DNA of 44,025 nt. Origin: SBBG01 sp033717875 (GTDB lineage Bacteria > Pseudomonadota > Gammaproteobacteria > Ga0077554 > Ga007554). Made by a program: the position numbers and the translations under genes. Under the pieces are notes generated by a model. The model saw only the letters and a program-made list of their open reading frames with translations. It was not told the DNA's origin and made no database searches. Positions 35,029-43,898 of the stretch are shown here, one piece after another (within the stretch, counting starts at the first letter, position 1; each line of letters opens with the position of its first letter). Where the stretch lies: contig JADDKJ010000029.1 in the NCBI GenBank assembly GCA_033717875.1, forward strand, positions 1 through 44,025. Direction: 5' to 3'.

Positions 35029-35370
35029 TTATGAAATTCCCATCACCGCCAACAATCCCCGCTCCACTGCCGCTATCTCTTGGGGCGTCAACCGTGTGAT
35101 TGGTCCTTCGCCAAAGCGGCTGCGGTCAAGGGCGCGAGGGTGTTCTACCATGGCGTAGCAATCCTGAAGCAGGCGGCCGCGCGCAGAAATATGAATACGC
35201 ATGGGGGCGAAGGCGGGGCGATATTGCGTGGTGAGGGGAATGGTGATGATTGTGTGTAGCCCAGTGGAGAGGAGCCGGTCCTCTTGCATGATGATGACCG
35301 GGCGTTGTTTGCCGATTTCGGCCCCTTTGTTGGGGTTGTGGTTGGCGATCCAGATTTCACCCCGGAGCAT
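35029..35370 (-). CDS. MazF/PemK-type endoribonuclease toxin
   Basis: The 113-residue product starts MLRGEIWIANHNPNKGAEIG and continues KQRPVIIMQEDRL, the MazF/PemK signature with catalytic-loop Arg. ITIPLTTQYRPA and GRLLQDCYAMVEHPRALDRS complete the fold. Toxins of this family cut mRNA at short motifs when released from their antitoxin. The ATG shares one base with the antitoxin TAA (TAATG), so translation is coupled, in the usual antitoxin-first order. Confidence 0.88.
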   Translation of the reverse strand: MLRGEIWIANHNPNKGAEIGKQRPVIIMQEDRLLSTGLHTIITIPLTTQYRPAFAPMRIHISARGRLLQDCYAMVEHPRALDRSRFGEGPITRLTPQEIAAVERGLLAVMGIS

Positions 35371-35678
35371 TATTTCCACCACTTTTGGTTGTGGTCGATA
35401 CCTGCCGCACGTTCTGACTCGATGATGGCATCAAGCCCTTCATCGATTGAGTCAAAGTCGTTGGCGATTTCGCGCGATTCGGTCACAGCGGCGGGGTCGG
35501 CGGCCAATGCCTTGGCGGCAGCTATCATCTCCGCCATGAACCGCTCGCGCTCCTTGCGGGCCAGGTATTCGGCCACCGCTTCGCGTACCACTTGTGCGCG
35601 GGGCTTGCCTTCGAATTCGGCTTCATGGGCGAGCTGGCTTTCGAGGTCATCCGGGAGTCGGACACTGATGGATGTCAT
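35370..35678 (-). CDS. CopG-type (ribbon-helix-helix) antitoxin
   Basis: The 102-residue product begins MTSISVRLPDDLESQLAHEA, a ribbon-helix-helix DNA-binding beta strand and helix. The rest is helical and charged, ending DAIIESERAAGIDHNQKWWK, which should wrap the toxin. It would neutralise MazF and repress its own operon. Met 35678 is chosen: GAGGGA lies upstream and the RHH strand begins at once. A promoter and a 13-bp palindrome precede it. Confidence 0.85.
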   Translation of the reverse strand: MTSISVRLPDDLESQLAHEAEFEGKPRAQVVREAVAEYLARKERERFMAEMIAAAKALAADPAAVTESREIANDFDSIDEGLDAIIESERAAGIDHNQKWWK

Positions 35679-35690
35679 CTTGAATCCCTC

Positions 35691-35703
35691 ATCGAAATTC
35701 GAT
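35691..35703. promoter_or_regulatory. Candidate antitoxin operator
   Basis: ATCGAAATTCGAT is a perfect 6-1-6 palindrome between the predicted promoter and the antitoxin start. Ribbon-helix-helix antitoxins commonly bind such short palindromes to repress their own operon. Binding is inferred. Confidence 0.45.
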
Positions 35704-35712
35704 TTGTATTTC

Positions 35713-35742
35713 ATTTTAGATTACAAAATGGGATTTCGGCAA
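35713..35742 (-). promoter_or_regulatory. Predicted sigma-70 promoter of the toxin-antitoxin operon
   Basis: On the minus strand, TTGCCG (35742-35737) and TAAAAT (35718-35713) are 18 bp apart and match the -35 and -10 consensus at 4 and 5 of 6 positions. The start site would fall at about 35706, just before the palindrome at 35691-35703. Confidence 0.5.
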
Positions 35743-35806
35743 GGCGATACTGATGGGGCCACTATAACTCACTGGTTTTTATGGTGATGTGGGTAGGGAT
35801 TATCCC

Positions 35807-37435
35807 TTACGGAGTCAACACCGTGTTAACCGGCGCCTTTCTATCATCCGATCGCGGATAATCCAGCGTGTAGTGCAATCCTCGGCTTTCCTTGCGTTGC
35901 ATGGCCGAGCGGATGATCAGGTCGGCGACCAGTGTCAGGTTGCGTAGTTCGATCAGGTCGTTGGTGACGCGGAAGTGGCTGTAGTATTCGGCGATTTCGC
36001 CGAGCAGCAGGTCGATGCGGCGTTTGGCGCGTTCCAGGCGTTTGTCGGTGCGCACGATGCCGACGTAGTCCCACATGAAGCGGCGCAGTTCGTCCCAGTT
36101 GTGCGAGACCACGACCTCCTCATCGGAATCGGTGACGCGGCTTTCGTCCCAGGTGGGCAGCGGCGGCGGGGCGGGGATGGAGGCGAGCTGGGCTTCGATG
36201 TCCTCGCTGGTCGCTTTGGCGAATACCAGGCATTCGAGCAGCGAATTGCTGGCCATGCGGTTGGCGCCGTGCAGGCCGGTGAAGGCGGTTTCGCCGATGG
36301 CGTAGAGCCCCGCCACGTCTGTCCGGCCGTGCAGATCGGTCATTACGCCGCCGCAGGTATAGTGGGCGGCGGGGACGACGGGGATGGCTTCCCTGGTGAT
36401 GTCGTAGCCGAATTCCAGGCAGCGCGCGTAGACGGTGGGGAAGTGGCGCTTGATGAAATCCGCCGGTTTGAAGCTGATGTCGAGCAGGACATAATCGTTG
36501 CCGGTGCGCTTCATCTCGAAGTCGATGGCGCGCGCCACGATGTCGCGCGGGGCGAGTTCGCCGCGGGCGTCGAACTTGTGCATGAAGGGGGTGCCGTCCG
36601 GCAGCAGCAGCCGTCCGCCCTCGCCGCGCACCGCCTCGGTGACGAGAAACGACTTGGCTTTGGGGTGGTACAAGCAGGTGGGGTGGAATTGAACAAATTC
36701 CATGTTCGCCACCCGGCATCCGGCGCGCCATGCCATGGCGATGCCGTCGCCGGTGGCGACGTCGGGGTTGCTCGTATAGAGGTAGACTTTGCCGGCCCCG
36801 CCGGTCGCCAGCACCACAAAGCGCGCGCCGAAGGCGCGGACGCGGTTTGCCTTGCGGTCCAGGATATAGGCGCCAAGGCACCTTTCGCTGTCCAGCCCCA
36901 GTTTGCGCGCGGTGATCAGGTCGATGGCGATATGGTGTTCAAACACGGCGATGTTGGGGTGGCGCCGGGCCTGTTGTTCGAGTGTCATTTCCACCGCACG
37001 GCCGGTCGCGTCCTCGGCATGGATGACCCGCCGGTGGCTGTGCCCGCCCTCGCGCGTCAGATGATAGTCGATGGTGCCATCCGCCAGCACATGGCGGGTG
37101 AACGGCACGCCATGGTCGATCAGCCACTGTACGGCCTCTCTGCCGTGCTCGACGACATAGCGGACGATTTGTTCGTCGCAAAGCCCCGCTCCGGCGTCCA
37201 GGGTGTCCTTAATATGCGATTCAATGGAGTCGCTTTTGTCCAGCACCGCCGAAATGCCACCCTGGGCATACAAGGTTGCGCCCTCGGTGAGGGGTCCTTT
37301 GGTGATCAGGGCGATGCGCGCGGTTTGCGCCAGGTGCAGCGCAAGGCTCAATCCTGCCGCGCCGCCGCCGATGATTAGTACATCATAATATTCTTTATCG
37401 TGATTCCCGGGCATGGATGAGATTGGCGAGTTCAT
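35807..37435 (-). CDS. nadB: L-aspartate oxidase
   Basis: NadB oxidises L-aspartate to iminoaspartate with FAD, the first step of NAD synthesis; NadA (25175-26275) uses the product. The 542-residue protein has the FAD motif VLIIGGGAAGLSLAL (about 19-33) and ITKGPLTEGATLYAQGGISA (about 44-63). REGGHSHRRVIHAEDATG, VLATGGAGKVYLYTSNP and MEFVQFHPTCLY follow, with HYTCGGVMTD and ETAFTGLHGANRMASNSLLE later. It is divergent from rpoE, a conserved gammaproteobacterial pair. Met 37435 is the outermost start; 37414 is possible. No clear Shine-Dalgarno helps. Confidence 0.96.
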   Translation of the reverse strand: MNSPISSMPGNHDKEYYDVLIIGGGAAGLSLALHLAQTARIALITKGPLTEGATLYAQGGISAVLDKSDSIESHIKDTLDAGAGLCDEQIVRYVVEHGREAVQWLIDHGVPFTRHVLADGTIDYHLTREGGHSHRRVIHAEDATGRAVEMTLEQQARRHPNIAVFEHHIAIDLITARKLGLDSERCLGAYILDRKANRVRAFGARFVVLATGGAGKVYLYTSNPDVATGDGIAMAWRAGCRVANMEFVQFHPTCLYHPKAKSFLVTEAVRGEGGRLLLPDGTPFMHKFDARGELAPRDIVARAIDFEMKRTGNDYVLLDISFKPADFIKRHFPTVYARCLEFGYDITREAIPVVPAAHYTCGGVMTDLHGRTDVAGLYAIGETAFTGLHGANRMASNSLLECLVFAKATSEDIEAQLASIPAPPPLPTWDESRVTDSDEEVVVSHNWDELRRFMWDYVGIVRTDKRLERAKRRIDLLLGEIAEYYSHFRVTNDLIELRNLTLVADLIIRSAMQRKESRGLHYTLDYPRSDDRKAPVNTVLTP

Positions 37436-37685
37436 GGTTTGGGTGCATAATCAAGCAACGGTGGCGCGGCGAAGAATTTTTTTGCAATGCGCCGCTCTTT
37501 ATGGAATTTTTGCTGTCTATTGCATATACACAGGATGCAATCCAGGGGACTCGGGCAATATGAATGCAATAGTCGGCAATTCCAAGGATATAATATTCGG
37601 CGATTTTGGGCGAACGCAATTTATCCTCAACAATCAGAAGCAAAGGGCGAATGGATGTGCCCAAACCGAAAGGGGACTGGCCCGG

Positions 37686-38264
37686 ATGGGCGAAGAAAAT
37701 AGCGATCAGCGGCTGGTTGAACTTGTACAGCGGGGGGACAAGAAGGCTTTTGACATTCTTGTGCTCAAGTATCAGCATAAAATCGTCAAGCTCATTTCCC
37801 GCTATGTTCGTGATTCATCTGAAGTTCTGGATGTGGCCCAGGAAGCTTTCCTGAAGGCTTACCGGGCGCTGCCGAGCTTTCGCGGCGAAAGCGCGTTTTA
37901 CACATGGCTGTACCGCATCGCCATCAATACCGCGAAGAATTATCTGATCGCCCAGGGGCGCCGGCCGCCGGGCGCCGATATAGAGATATCGGATGCGGAA
38001 CTCTACGAGGGTGAGTCGGGTCTCAGAGAGAACGAGACTCCGGAACACCTGCTGCTCACGAAAGAGATAGAAAAAACGATTTTTGAGGCCATAGAGCACT
38101 TGCCCGAGGATTTGCGCACGGCGATCACCCTGCGCGAACTGGAAGGTTTGAGCTATGAGGAAATCGCCGAGGCGATGGCGTGCCCGGTGGGAACGGTGCG
38201 TTCCCGCATTTTCCGGGCGCGTGAGGCGATCAACGAAAGGCTCAAGCCGCTGCTCGAGTCGTAA
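37686..38264 (+). CDS. rpoE: Sigma factor RpoE (AlgU type)
   Basis: This 192-residue ECF sigma factor should direct RNA polymerase to envelope-stress promoters. Region 2 contains RYVRDSSEVLDVAQEAFLKA and FRGESAFYTWLYRIAINTAK; region 4 contains LRTAITLRELEGLSYEEIAE and CPVGTVRSRIFRAREAINER. Length and sequence match E. coli RpoE (191) and Pseudomonas AlgU. The start at 37686 is set by this alignment. It leads the operon rpoE-rseA-mucB-rseC-mucD. Activity would be held by RseA until periplasmic signals cause its cleavage. Confidence 0.96.
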   Translation: MGEENSDQRLVELVQRGDKKAFDILVLKYQHKIVKLISRYVRDSSEVLDVAQEAFLKAYRALPSFRGESAFYTWLYRIAINTAKNYLIAQGRRPPGADIEISDAELYEGESGLRENETPEHLLLTKEIEKTIFEAIEHLPEDLRTAITLRELEGLSYEEIAEAMACPVGTVRSRIFRAREAINERLKPLLES

Positions 38265-38276
38265 TAGGTGAAGCGT

Positions 38277-38843
38277 ATGACAGAAAAATTCAATGAAAAG
38301 ATCTCCGCGTTCATGGATGGCGACCTCACGGCGCACGAGGCGCGCCAGGTGATCGAAGAGATGAAACGTAGCCCGGTATCCCGAGTGTGTTGGGGGCGCT
38401 ACCACCTGATTGGTGATGCGCTTAAAAATAACCTCCCCAGTACGATCCAGCACGATCTCGCCGCGCGTATCTCACAAGTCATCGAAGCCGAACCTGTCTT
38501 GCCCATCACGTTTGCGCCCCGTAAGAAAACCACCGTCATATCCTCGTTCTTCAAGCCCTTGGCAGGACTGGCCGTGGCCGCTTCCGTGGCCGCGGTTGCG
38601 GTGGTGAGTTTCGATATGGGTGGTGCGAGTTCCACCGCCCAGGTGCAAACGATGGCTGCCGCGCCGCCACCGGTGCTGGCCGTTAATCATCCGCCGGCGG
38701 CGCTGGTGGCGGCTCCTCTGGTGGTTGATGAGGCGGAGGCACAGTCCAGGCTCGAAAATTATCTGGTCAATCACAGTCAATATTCCACGTCCGTGGTCGT
38801 GCAGCCCGCGGTACGGATGGTGGGTTATGCCCCTAACGAATAA
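38277..38843 (+). CDS. rseA: Anti-sigma-E factor RseA/MucA
   Basis: The 188-residue product has a cytoplasmic sigma-binding part starting MTEKFNEKISAFMDGDLTAH (the family's ISALMDGEL motif) and CWGRYHLIGDALKNNLP. A single membrane helix lies at about residues 90-108 (FKPLAGLAVAASVAAVAVVS), then an Ala/Pro-rich periplasmic tail. It would hold RpoE at the membrane and release it after regulated proteolysis. GGTGAAG precedes ATG 38277, 12 bp after rpoE. Confidence 0.9.
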   Translation: MTEKFNEKISAFMDGDLTAHEARQVIEEMKRSPVSRVCWGRYHLIGDALKNNLPSTIQHDLAARISQVIEAEPVLPITFAPRKKTTVISSFFKPLAGLAVAASVAAVAVVSFDMGGASSTAQVQTMAAAPPPVLAVNHPPAALVAAPLVVDEAEAQSRLENYLVNHSQYSTSVVVQPAVRMVGYAPNE

Positions 38844-38867
38844 GAGCTTACTGATGGGGGCGGGACG

Positions 38868-39917
38868 ATGAGTTTGTCGCAGCCCGTGCGTTGGAGAGCC
38901 GGGCGCCGTTTTTTTGCCAGCCATGCTTTACGCAGGTTGGGGTGTTTTTGCGGGGCGTCATTGCTGGCCGCCATGCTTGTCCAGCCAGCCCGAGCGGGTG
39001 ATCCCGCGGCGGAAATCCGCCTCTGGCTCGACAAGATGTCCCACTCCAGCCAGAAGCTGAATTACGAGGGGACATTCATTTATCGCCGCGGCGAGCAGAT
39101 GACGTCGATGAAAATCATCCACGTCGCCGATGAGAACGGCGAAAGGGAGCGGCTGATATCCCTGGATGGGCCGATGCGCGAGATAATCCGTGACAGCCGA
39201 GGTATGGCGCGCATCGTGACGGACAAGAAGGCCATGACGGTCGACAACCGGGGCAGTTCGCGTTCCCTGCTGTCGAAAATGTCCGAACAGCTCGATCAGA
39301 TCGAGAAGTATTATGCGTTTTCGCTGGGCGGTGACAGCCGGGCGGCCAACAGACAGGCGCGTATCATCAATATCGTTCCCCGCGATGCCTATCGCTATGG
39401 TTACCGTGTCGCACTCGATCAGCAAACCGGCGCCTTGTTGCAGTCCGATTTGCTGAATGAACATGGCATTCCCCTTGAGCAGGTGGTATTTATCACATTC
39501 GAGTTGCTGGACAAGGTGCCGGCCGGGATGCGCGAACCGGCGGTGCGGGGTGAAGCGCCGCATGCGCAGTCCGCGCCGCCACCGGCCGGCCACGCCCTGC
39601 CGGGCGATGACGGCTGGAAGATCGTCAAAGCGCCGCCCGGCTTTTTGCTGGCGGAGAACTACCGGCACCCCGCCGCGCATGGTCATGGCTTCATGAACCA
39701 CATGGTGTTCACGGATGGGCTGGCGTCGGTTTCCGTCTTTATAGAAAAGAGTCGCGGCGCGGCGCCTTTTCTCGGCGTATCGCGCATCGGCGTGGCGAAT
39801 GCTTATGGCACGCGCGTCAACGATCATCAAGTCACTGTGGTGGGCGAGGTGCCCGTTGGCACGGTGGAAATGATCGGAAAGTCGGTGAAGTATCAGGCTG
39901 AGGGAGGCGCGAAATGA
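38868..39917 (+). CDS. rseB: Sigma-E regulatory protein MucB/RseB
   Basis: RseB is a periplasmic sensor that protects RseA from cleavage and lets go when it binds lipid or mislocalised LPS. The 349-residue product has a long N-region and signal (GASLLAAMLVQPARA, then GDP). The N domain, of LolA-like fold, starts WLDKMSHSSQKLNYEGTFIY. The C domain contains MNHMVFTDGLASVSVFIE. Its stop overlaps the rseC ATG (ATGA), with GGAGG before it. Confidence 0.93.
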   Translation: MSLSQPVRWRAGRRFFASHALRRLGCFCGASLLAAMLVQPARAGDPAAEIRLWLDKMSHSSQKLNYEGTFIYRRGEQMTSMKIIHVADENGERERLISLDGPMREIIRDSRGMARIVTDKKAMTVDNRGSSRSLLSKMSEQLDQIEKYYAFSLGGDSRAANRQARIINIVPRDAYRYGYRVALDQQTGALLQSDLLNEHGIPLEQVVFITFELLDKVPAGMREPAVRGEAPHAQSAPPPAGHALPGDDGWKIVKAPPGFLLAENYRHPAAHGHGFMNHMVFTDGLASVSVFIEKSRGAAPFLGVSRIGVANAYGTRVNDHQVTVVGEVPVGTVEMIGKSVKYQAEGGAK

Positions 39918-40417
39918 TCGAGGAAAACGCGCGCGTCGTCGCCGTCGAAGGCGACATCGCCTGGGTGGAAACGCGCCGCCAGACGGCGTGTGGCAGTTGC
40001 GCCGCCAACAAGGGCTGCGGCACGACCGTGCTGGCGAAAGTGGTCGGGGTGAAATATACCCGGTTGCGTGTGGTGAACACGATTTCCGCCAGGACGGGCG
40101 ACGAGGTGGTCATCGGTATCGAGGAAAATGCCCTGCTGCGTGGTTCGCTGATTATGTATGCGTTGCCGGTGCTGCTCATGATGGCCGCCGCCGCGCTTGG
40201 TGAAGGGCTGAACAGGCAATGGCAGATCACCACGCCCGATGCCGCGAGCATCGTGGCCGGTGTGGCGGGTCTGCTGACCGGGTTTGCCTGGATATCCAGG
40301 TTCGCCGGAAAAATCAGCCACGATGGACGGTATCAGCCGGTGATGCTGCGCCGGGCGGACGAAATGGCGGTTCATGCGCCATTGGGATTGATGGATCGAA
40401 AACGAGAGGTGTTATGA
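39914..40417 (+). CDS. rseC: RseC/MucC-family membrane protein
   Basis: The 167-residue product begins MIEENARVVAVEGDIAWVET and carries a Cys cluster, TACGSCAANKGCGTTVL (about 23-39), typical of RseC and its relatives that may handle electrons for SoxR or RnfA-like systems. Two membrane helices lie at about 74-95 and 107-130. In E. coli RseC modestly promotes sigma-E activity. It overlaps both neighbours by ATGA junctions. Confidence 0.9.
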   Translation: MIEENARVVAVEGDIAWVETRRQTACGSCAANKGCGTTVLAKVVGVKYTRLRVVNTISARTGDEVVIGIEENALLRGSLIMYALPVLLMMAAAALGEGLNRQWQITTPDAASIVAGVAGLLTGFAWISRFAGKISHDGRYQPVMLRRADEMAVHAPLGLMDRKREVL

Positions 40418-41889
40418 GACACAGAATGTCGGTGATGAATCTGAGAGCGGCGGGTTTGTTATTGGCGACACTGTTGCTGCCGCCCGTGACATTTAGCCAA
40501 GCTGCCAGTCTGCCGGATTTCACCCAGATCGTCGAGGCCAATAGCCCCGCCGTAGTGAATATCAGCACCACGCAAAAGGCCGATCGCAAGAAGGGTATGA
40601 ATCCGCATGGACGGATGCCGCACCCGGGGCCGGGCGCGCCATTCGACGATTTTTTCCGCCGCTTCTTCGACGAAGACAAAGGTGGCGAAGGCGGTGGCGA
40701 TCAGGAAGAGCCCGATGGCTTCGATTCCAAGTCGCTTGGCTCGGGGTTCATCATGTCCCCGGATGGTTATGTGCTGACCAATTACCACGTCATCAAGGAT
40801 GCCGACGAAGTTGTGGTGCGTCTCAGTGATCGCCGCGAACTGGTCGCCAAGGTGGTGGGTTCCGACAAGCGCAGCGATGTCGCCTTGCTGAAAATCGAGG
40901 CCAGCGATCTGCCCGCCGTCAAGATAGGCAATCCGAAGAATCTCAAGGTGGGTGAATGGGTGCTGGCCATCGGCTCGCCGTTCGATTTCGACCATACCGT
41001 GACGGCGGGCATCGTCAGCGCACTGCGGCGCAGCCTGCCGAGCGAGAATTATGTGCCGTTCATCCAGACCGATGTGGCGATCAACCCCGGCAACTCGGGC
41101 GGACCGTTGTTCAATCTCAACGGCGAAGTGGTCGGGATGAACTCCCAGATCTACAGCCGCACCGGCGGTTACATGGGGCTGTCGTTCGCCATTCCGATGG
41201 ATCTGGCGATGAATGTCGTCGACCAGTTGAAATCCGGCGGCAAAGTCTCGCGTGGCTGGCTGGGTGTACTGGTGCAGGATGTCAACCGCGAACTGGCCGA
41301 ATCCTTTGGTATGAAAACCCCCGGCGGCGCGGTGGTGGCGCGGGTGCTGCCCGATAGCCCCGCCAGCCAGGCTGGTTTCAAGACGGGGGATGTGGTGGTC
41401 GAATTCGATGGCAAGGAGGTGGATAGCTCCAGCGCATTGCCGCCGCTGGTGGGCAGCACCAGGATCGGCCAGAAGGTGCCGGTGAAGGTGATTCGCGACC
41501 GCAAGCCGATGACATTGAATGTCACCGTCGGCGAACTGCCGACGGAAGACGAAGAAACCAAGCTTGCCGGCGTACCCGCTCCCGAAGGCGCGCTCGACAA
41601 GCGTCTGGGGGTTGCCGTCGCCGATCTGACGCCGGACGATCGCAAGGTACTGGCGGCCGAGGACAAGGGCGGCGTGTTGGTGCAGCGCGTCAAGGATGGT
41701 CCGGCACAGAAGGCCGGGGTGCGCAACGGCGACATCCTCGTCATGCTCAATGGCGTCAAGGTGGAAAGCGCCGCGCATTTCAAGCGCCTTTCCGCCGAGT
41801 TGCCGGCCGGCAAATCCGTTCCGCTGCTGATCCAGCGCCGCGGCGACCCGATCTGGCTGGCGCTGAAGGTTGTACAAGACAAAAAATAA
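40414..41889 (+). CDS. mucD: Periplasmic serine endoprotease DegP/MucD
   Basis: MucD degrades or refolds damaged periplasmic proteins and dampens the sigma-E response in Pseudomonas. The 491-residue product has a signal peptide (LRAAGLLLATLLLPPVTFSQ, cut after AA). The catalytic triad is His in YVLTNYHVIKDADE, Asp in KRSDVALLKIE, and Ser in INPGNSGGPLF. Two PDZ domains follow (about 280-370 and 395-485), including GAVVARVLPDSPASQAGFKT and GVLVQRVKDGPAQKAGVRNG. The ATG overlaps the rseC stop. A strong hairpin follows the stop by 8 bp. Confidence 0.95.
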   Translation: MRHRMSVMNLRAAGLLLATLLLPPVTFSQAASLPDFTQIVEANSPAVVNISTTQKADRKKGMNPHGRMPHPGPGAPFDDFFRRFFDEDKGGEGGGDQEEPDGFDSKSLGSGFIMSPDGYVLTNYHVIKDADEVVVRLSDRRELVAKVVGSDKRSDVALLKIEASDLPAVKIGNPKNLKVGEWVLAIGSPFDFDHTVTAGIVSALRRSLPSENYVPFIQTDVAINPGNSGGPLFNLNGEVVGMNSQIYSRTGGYMGLSFAIPMDLAMNVVDQLKSGGKVSRGWLGVLVQDVNRELAESFGMKTPGGAVVARVLPDSPASQAGFKTGDVVVEFDGKEVDSSSALPPLVGSTRIGQKVPVKVIRDRKPMTLNVTVGELPTEDEETKLAGVPAPEGALDKRLGVAVADLTPDDRKVLAAEDKGGVLVQRVKDGPAQKAGVRNGDILVMLNGVKVESAAHFKRLSAELPAGKSVPLLIQRRGDPIWLALKVVQDKK

Positions 41890-41897
41890 GCACTTAT

Positions 41898-41942
41898 CCA
41901 TCGCCCTTCACAGCGGACACTCTCCGTTGTGAAGGGCGATGG
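41898..41942 (+). terminator. Terminator of the rpoE operon
   Basis: CCATCGCCCTTCACAGCGG and CCGTTGTGAAGGGCGATGG form a 19-bp stem with one mismatch and a 7-nt loop. A short T-rich run (cttgatttttcc) follows. It lies 9 bp after the mucD stop, where an operon terminator is expected. Confidence 0.75.
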
Positions 41943-42046
41943 CTTGATTTTTCCCTTTCCCACCCCAACTTGAACCCCGCTGGCACCTTGCCGCCGGCAT
42001 TCTCGCGCCATTGTCTATTCAAGGGTTTAAGCCCGCGACAAAAAAG

Positions 42047-42052
42047 TATAAA
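42047..42052 (+). promoter_or_regulatory. Weak candidate -10 of lepA
   Basis: TATAAA lies 52 bp before the lepA ATG in an otherwise gene-free gap that follows the rpoE-operon terminator. The best -35 (TTTAAG at 42026-42031) is poor and 15 bp away, so the call rests mostly on position. Confidence 0.3.
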
Positions 42053-42103
42053 ATTCCATAACTAACGATCTCCCGATCTTCCCCCAACTCCTGATCTCAC
42101 TGA

Positions 42104-43897
42104 ATGAAGCATATCCGCAACTTTTCGATCATTGCCCACATCGACCACGGAAAATCCACGCTCTCCGACCGCCTCATCCAGATTTGCGGCGGTTTGAGCG
42201 AGCGTGAAATGTCGGAGCAGGTGCTCGACTCCATGGATCTGGAGCGGGAGCGCGGCATTACCATCAAGGCGCAGAGCGTATCCCTGAATTACAAGGCCAA
42301 GGACGGCAATACCTACCTGCTGAATTTCATCGACACCCCCGGTCACGTCGATTTTTCCTATGAAGTGTCGCGTTCGCTGGCCGCCTGTGAAGGCGCGCTG
42401 CTGGTGGTGGACGCCTCGCAGGGCGTCGAGGCGCAGAGCGTCGCCAACTGCTACACGGCGATCGAACAGGGGCTGGAAGTGGTGCCGGTGCTGAACAAGA
42501 TCGACCTGCCGCAAGCCGACCCGGAACGGGTGAAAAAGGAAATCGAGGAGATCATCGGCGTCGACGCCGCCGACGCCGTACAGGTCAGCGCCAAGACCGG
42601 CCAGGGCGTGCCCGACCTTCTGGAAGAGATCATTGCCCGCGTCCCTGCCCCGCAGGGCGCCCTCGACGCGCCCTTGCAAGCCTTGATCATCGACTCCTGG
42701 TTCGATAACTTCCTTGGCGTGGTGTCGCTGGTGCGGGTCAAGCAGGGCCGGCTGGCGGCCAAGCAGAAGATCAAGGTCATGTCCACCGGCAAGACCTATA
42801 TCGCCGAAAAGGTGGGTATCTTCACGCCGAAGCGCAAGGACACCGAGGCGCTGGGCGCGGGCGAGGTCGGCTTTGTGATCGCCGGCATCAAGGAGATCAA
42901 CGGTGCGCCGGTGGGCGATACGCTCACCCTCGCCGATCGCCCCGCCAGCGAACCTTTGCCCGGTTTCAAGGCCGTGCAGTCGCAGGTGTTCGCCGGATTG
43001 TTCCCGGTGGCGCCGGAAGACTACGACGCCTTTCGTGACGCGCTGGCCAAGCTGCGCCTCAATGACGCCTCGCTGTTTTACGAACCGGAGACCTCCCAGG
43101 CGCTGGGGCTGGGTTTCCGTTGTGGCTTCCTCGGTATGCTGCACATGGAGATCGTGCAGGAGCGGCTGGAGCGCGAGTACAATCTGAATCTGATCACCAC
43201 CGCCCCCACCGTGGTGTACGAGGTCGTCACCAAGAAGGGCGAGGTGCTGCGCGTCGATAATCCTTCGAAGCTGCCGGACGTGGGGCAGGTCGCCGAAATG
43301 CGCGAGCCCATCATCCTGGCCAATATCCTGGTGCCGCAGCAGCATCTGGGCGCGGTGATCACGCTGTGCGTCGAAAAGCGCGGTGTGCAGAAGCGCATGC
43401 AGTATCTCGGCAACCAGGTCATGCTTTCCTATGAGCTGCCGATGAATGAGGTGGTGATGGATTTCTTCGACCGCCTGAAATCGGTCAGCCGCGGCTATGC
43501 GTCGCTGGACTATTCCTTCGCGCGTTATCAGCCCGCCGATCTGGTCAAGATGGATGTGCTGATCAATGGCGAGAAGGTCGATGCGCTGGCCCTGATCGTG
43601 CACCGCGATCAGAGCCAATACCGCGGCCGCGAGCTGGTGGAAAAGATGAAGGATGTGATTCCGCGGCAGATGTTCGATGTCGCCATCCAGGCGGCGATCG
43701 GCGCGCACGTCATCGCGCGCCAGACTGTTAAGGCGATGCGCAAGAACGTGCTCGCCAAGTGCTATGGCGGCGACATCACGCGCAAGAAAAAGTTGCTGGA
43801 AAAGCAGAAGGAAGGCAAGAAACGGATGAAGCAGTTGGGGTCCGTGGAGATTCCGCAGGAGGCGTTTTTGGCGGTGTTGCAAATAGGTAAAAAATGA
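42104..43897 (+). CDS. lepA: Elongation factor 4 (LepA)
   Basis: LepA is a ribosome-associated GTPase that can back-translocate ribosomes and helps initiation or assembly under stress. The 597-residue length is normal. GTPase motifs are G1 AHIDHGKST (about 9-17), G2/G3 RERGITIKAQS and DTPGHVDF, and G4 NKIDLP. The EF-G-like domains follow, and the LepA-specific C-terminal domain contains VDALALIVHRDQSQYRGREL and IGAHVIARQTVKAMRKNVLA. The last residues and stop are intact. lepB, the usual next gene, is replaced by what looks like an IS end. Confidence 0.97.
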   Translation: MKHIRNFSIIAHIDHGKSTLSDRLIQICGGLSEREMSEQVLDSMDLERERGITIKAQSVSLNYKAKDGNTYLLNFIDTPGHVDFSYEVSRSLAACEGALLVVDASQGVEAQSVANCYTAIEQGLEVVPVLNKIDLPQADPERVKKEIEEIIGVDAADAVQVSAKTGQGVPDLLEEIIARVPAPQGALDAPLQALIIDSWFDNFLGVVSLVRVKQGRLAAKQKIKVMSTGKTYIAEKVGIFTPKRKDTEALGAGEVGFVIAGIKEINGAPVGDTLTLADRPASEPLPGFKAVQSQVFAGLFPVAPEDYDAFRDALAKLRLNDASLFYEPETSQALGLGFRCGFLGMLHMEIVQERLEREYNLNLITTAPTVVYEVVTKKGEVLRVDNPSKLPDVGQVAEMREPIILANILVPQQHLGAVITLCVEKRGVQKRMQYLGNQVMLSYELPMNEVVMDFFDRLKSVSRGYASLDYSFARYQPADLVKMDVLINGEKVDALALIVHRDQSQYRGRELVEKMKDVIPRQMFDVAIQAAIGAHVIARQTVKAMRKNVLAKCYGGDITRKKKLLEKQKEGKKRMKQLGSVEIPQEAFLAVLQIGKK

Positions 43898-43898
43898 A

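Noticed and set aside
35975..37378. Long plus-strand frame opposite nadB
   Set aside because: Antisense to a certain core gene; composition is biased and no motifs are seen.
37503..37530. Possible sigma-E promoter (GGAATTT) upstream of rpoE
   Set aside because: The -35 is near consensus but no acceptable -10 lies 16-17 bp downstream.
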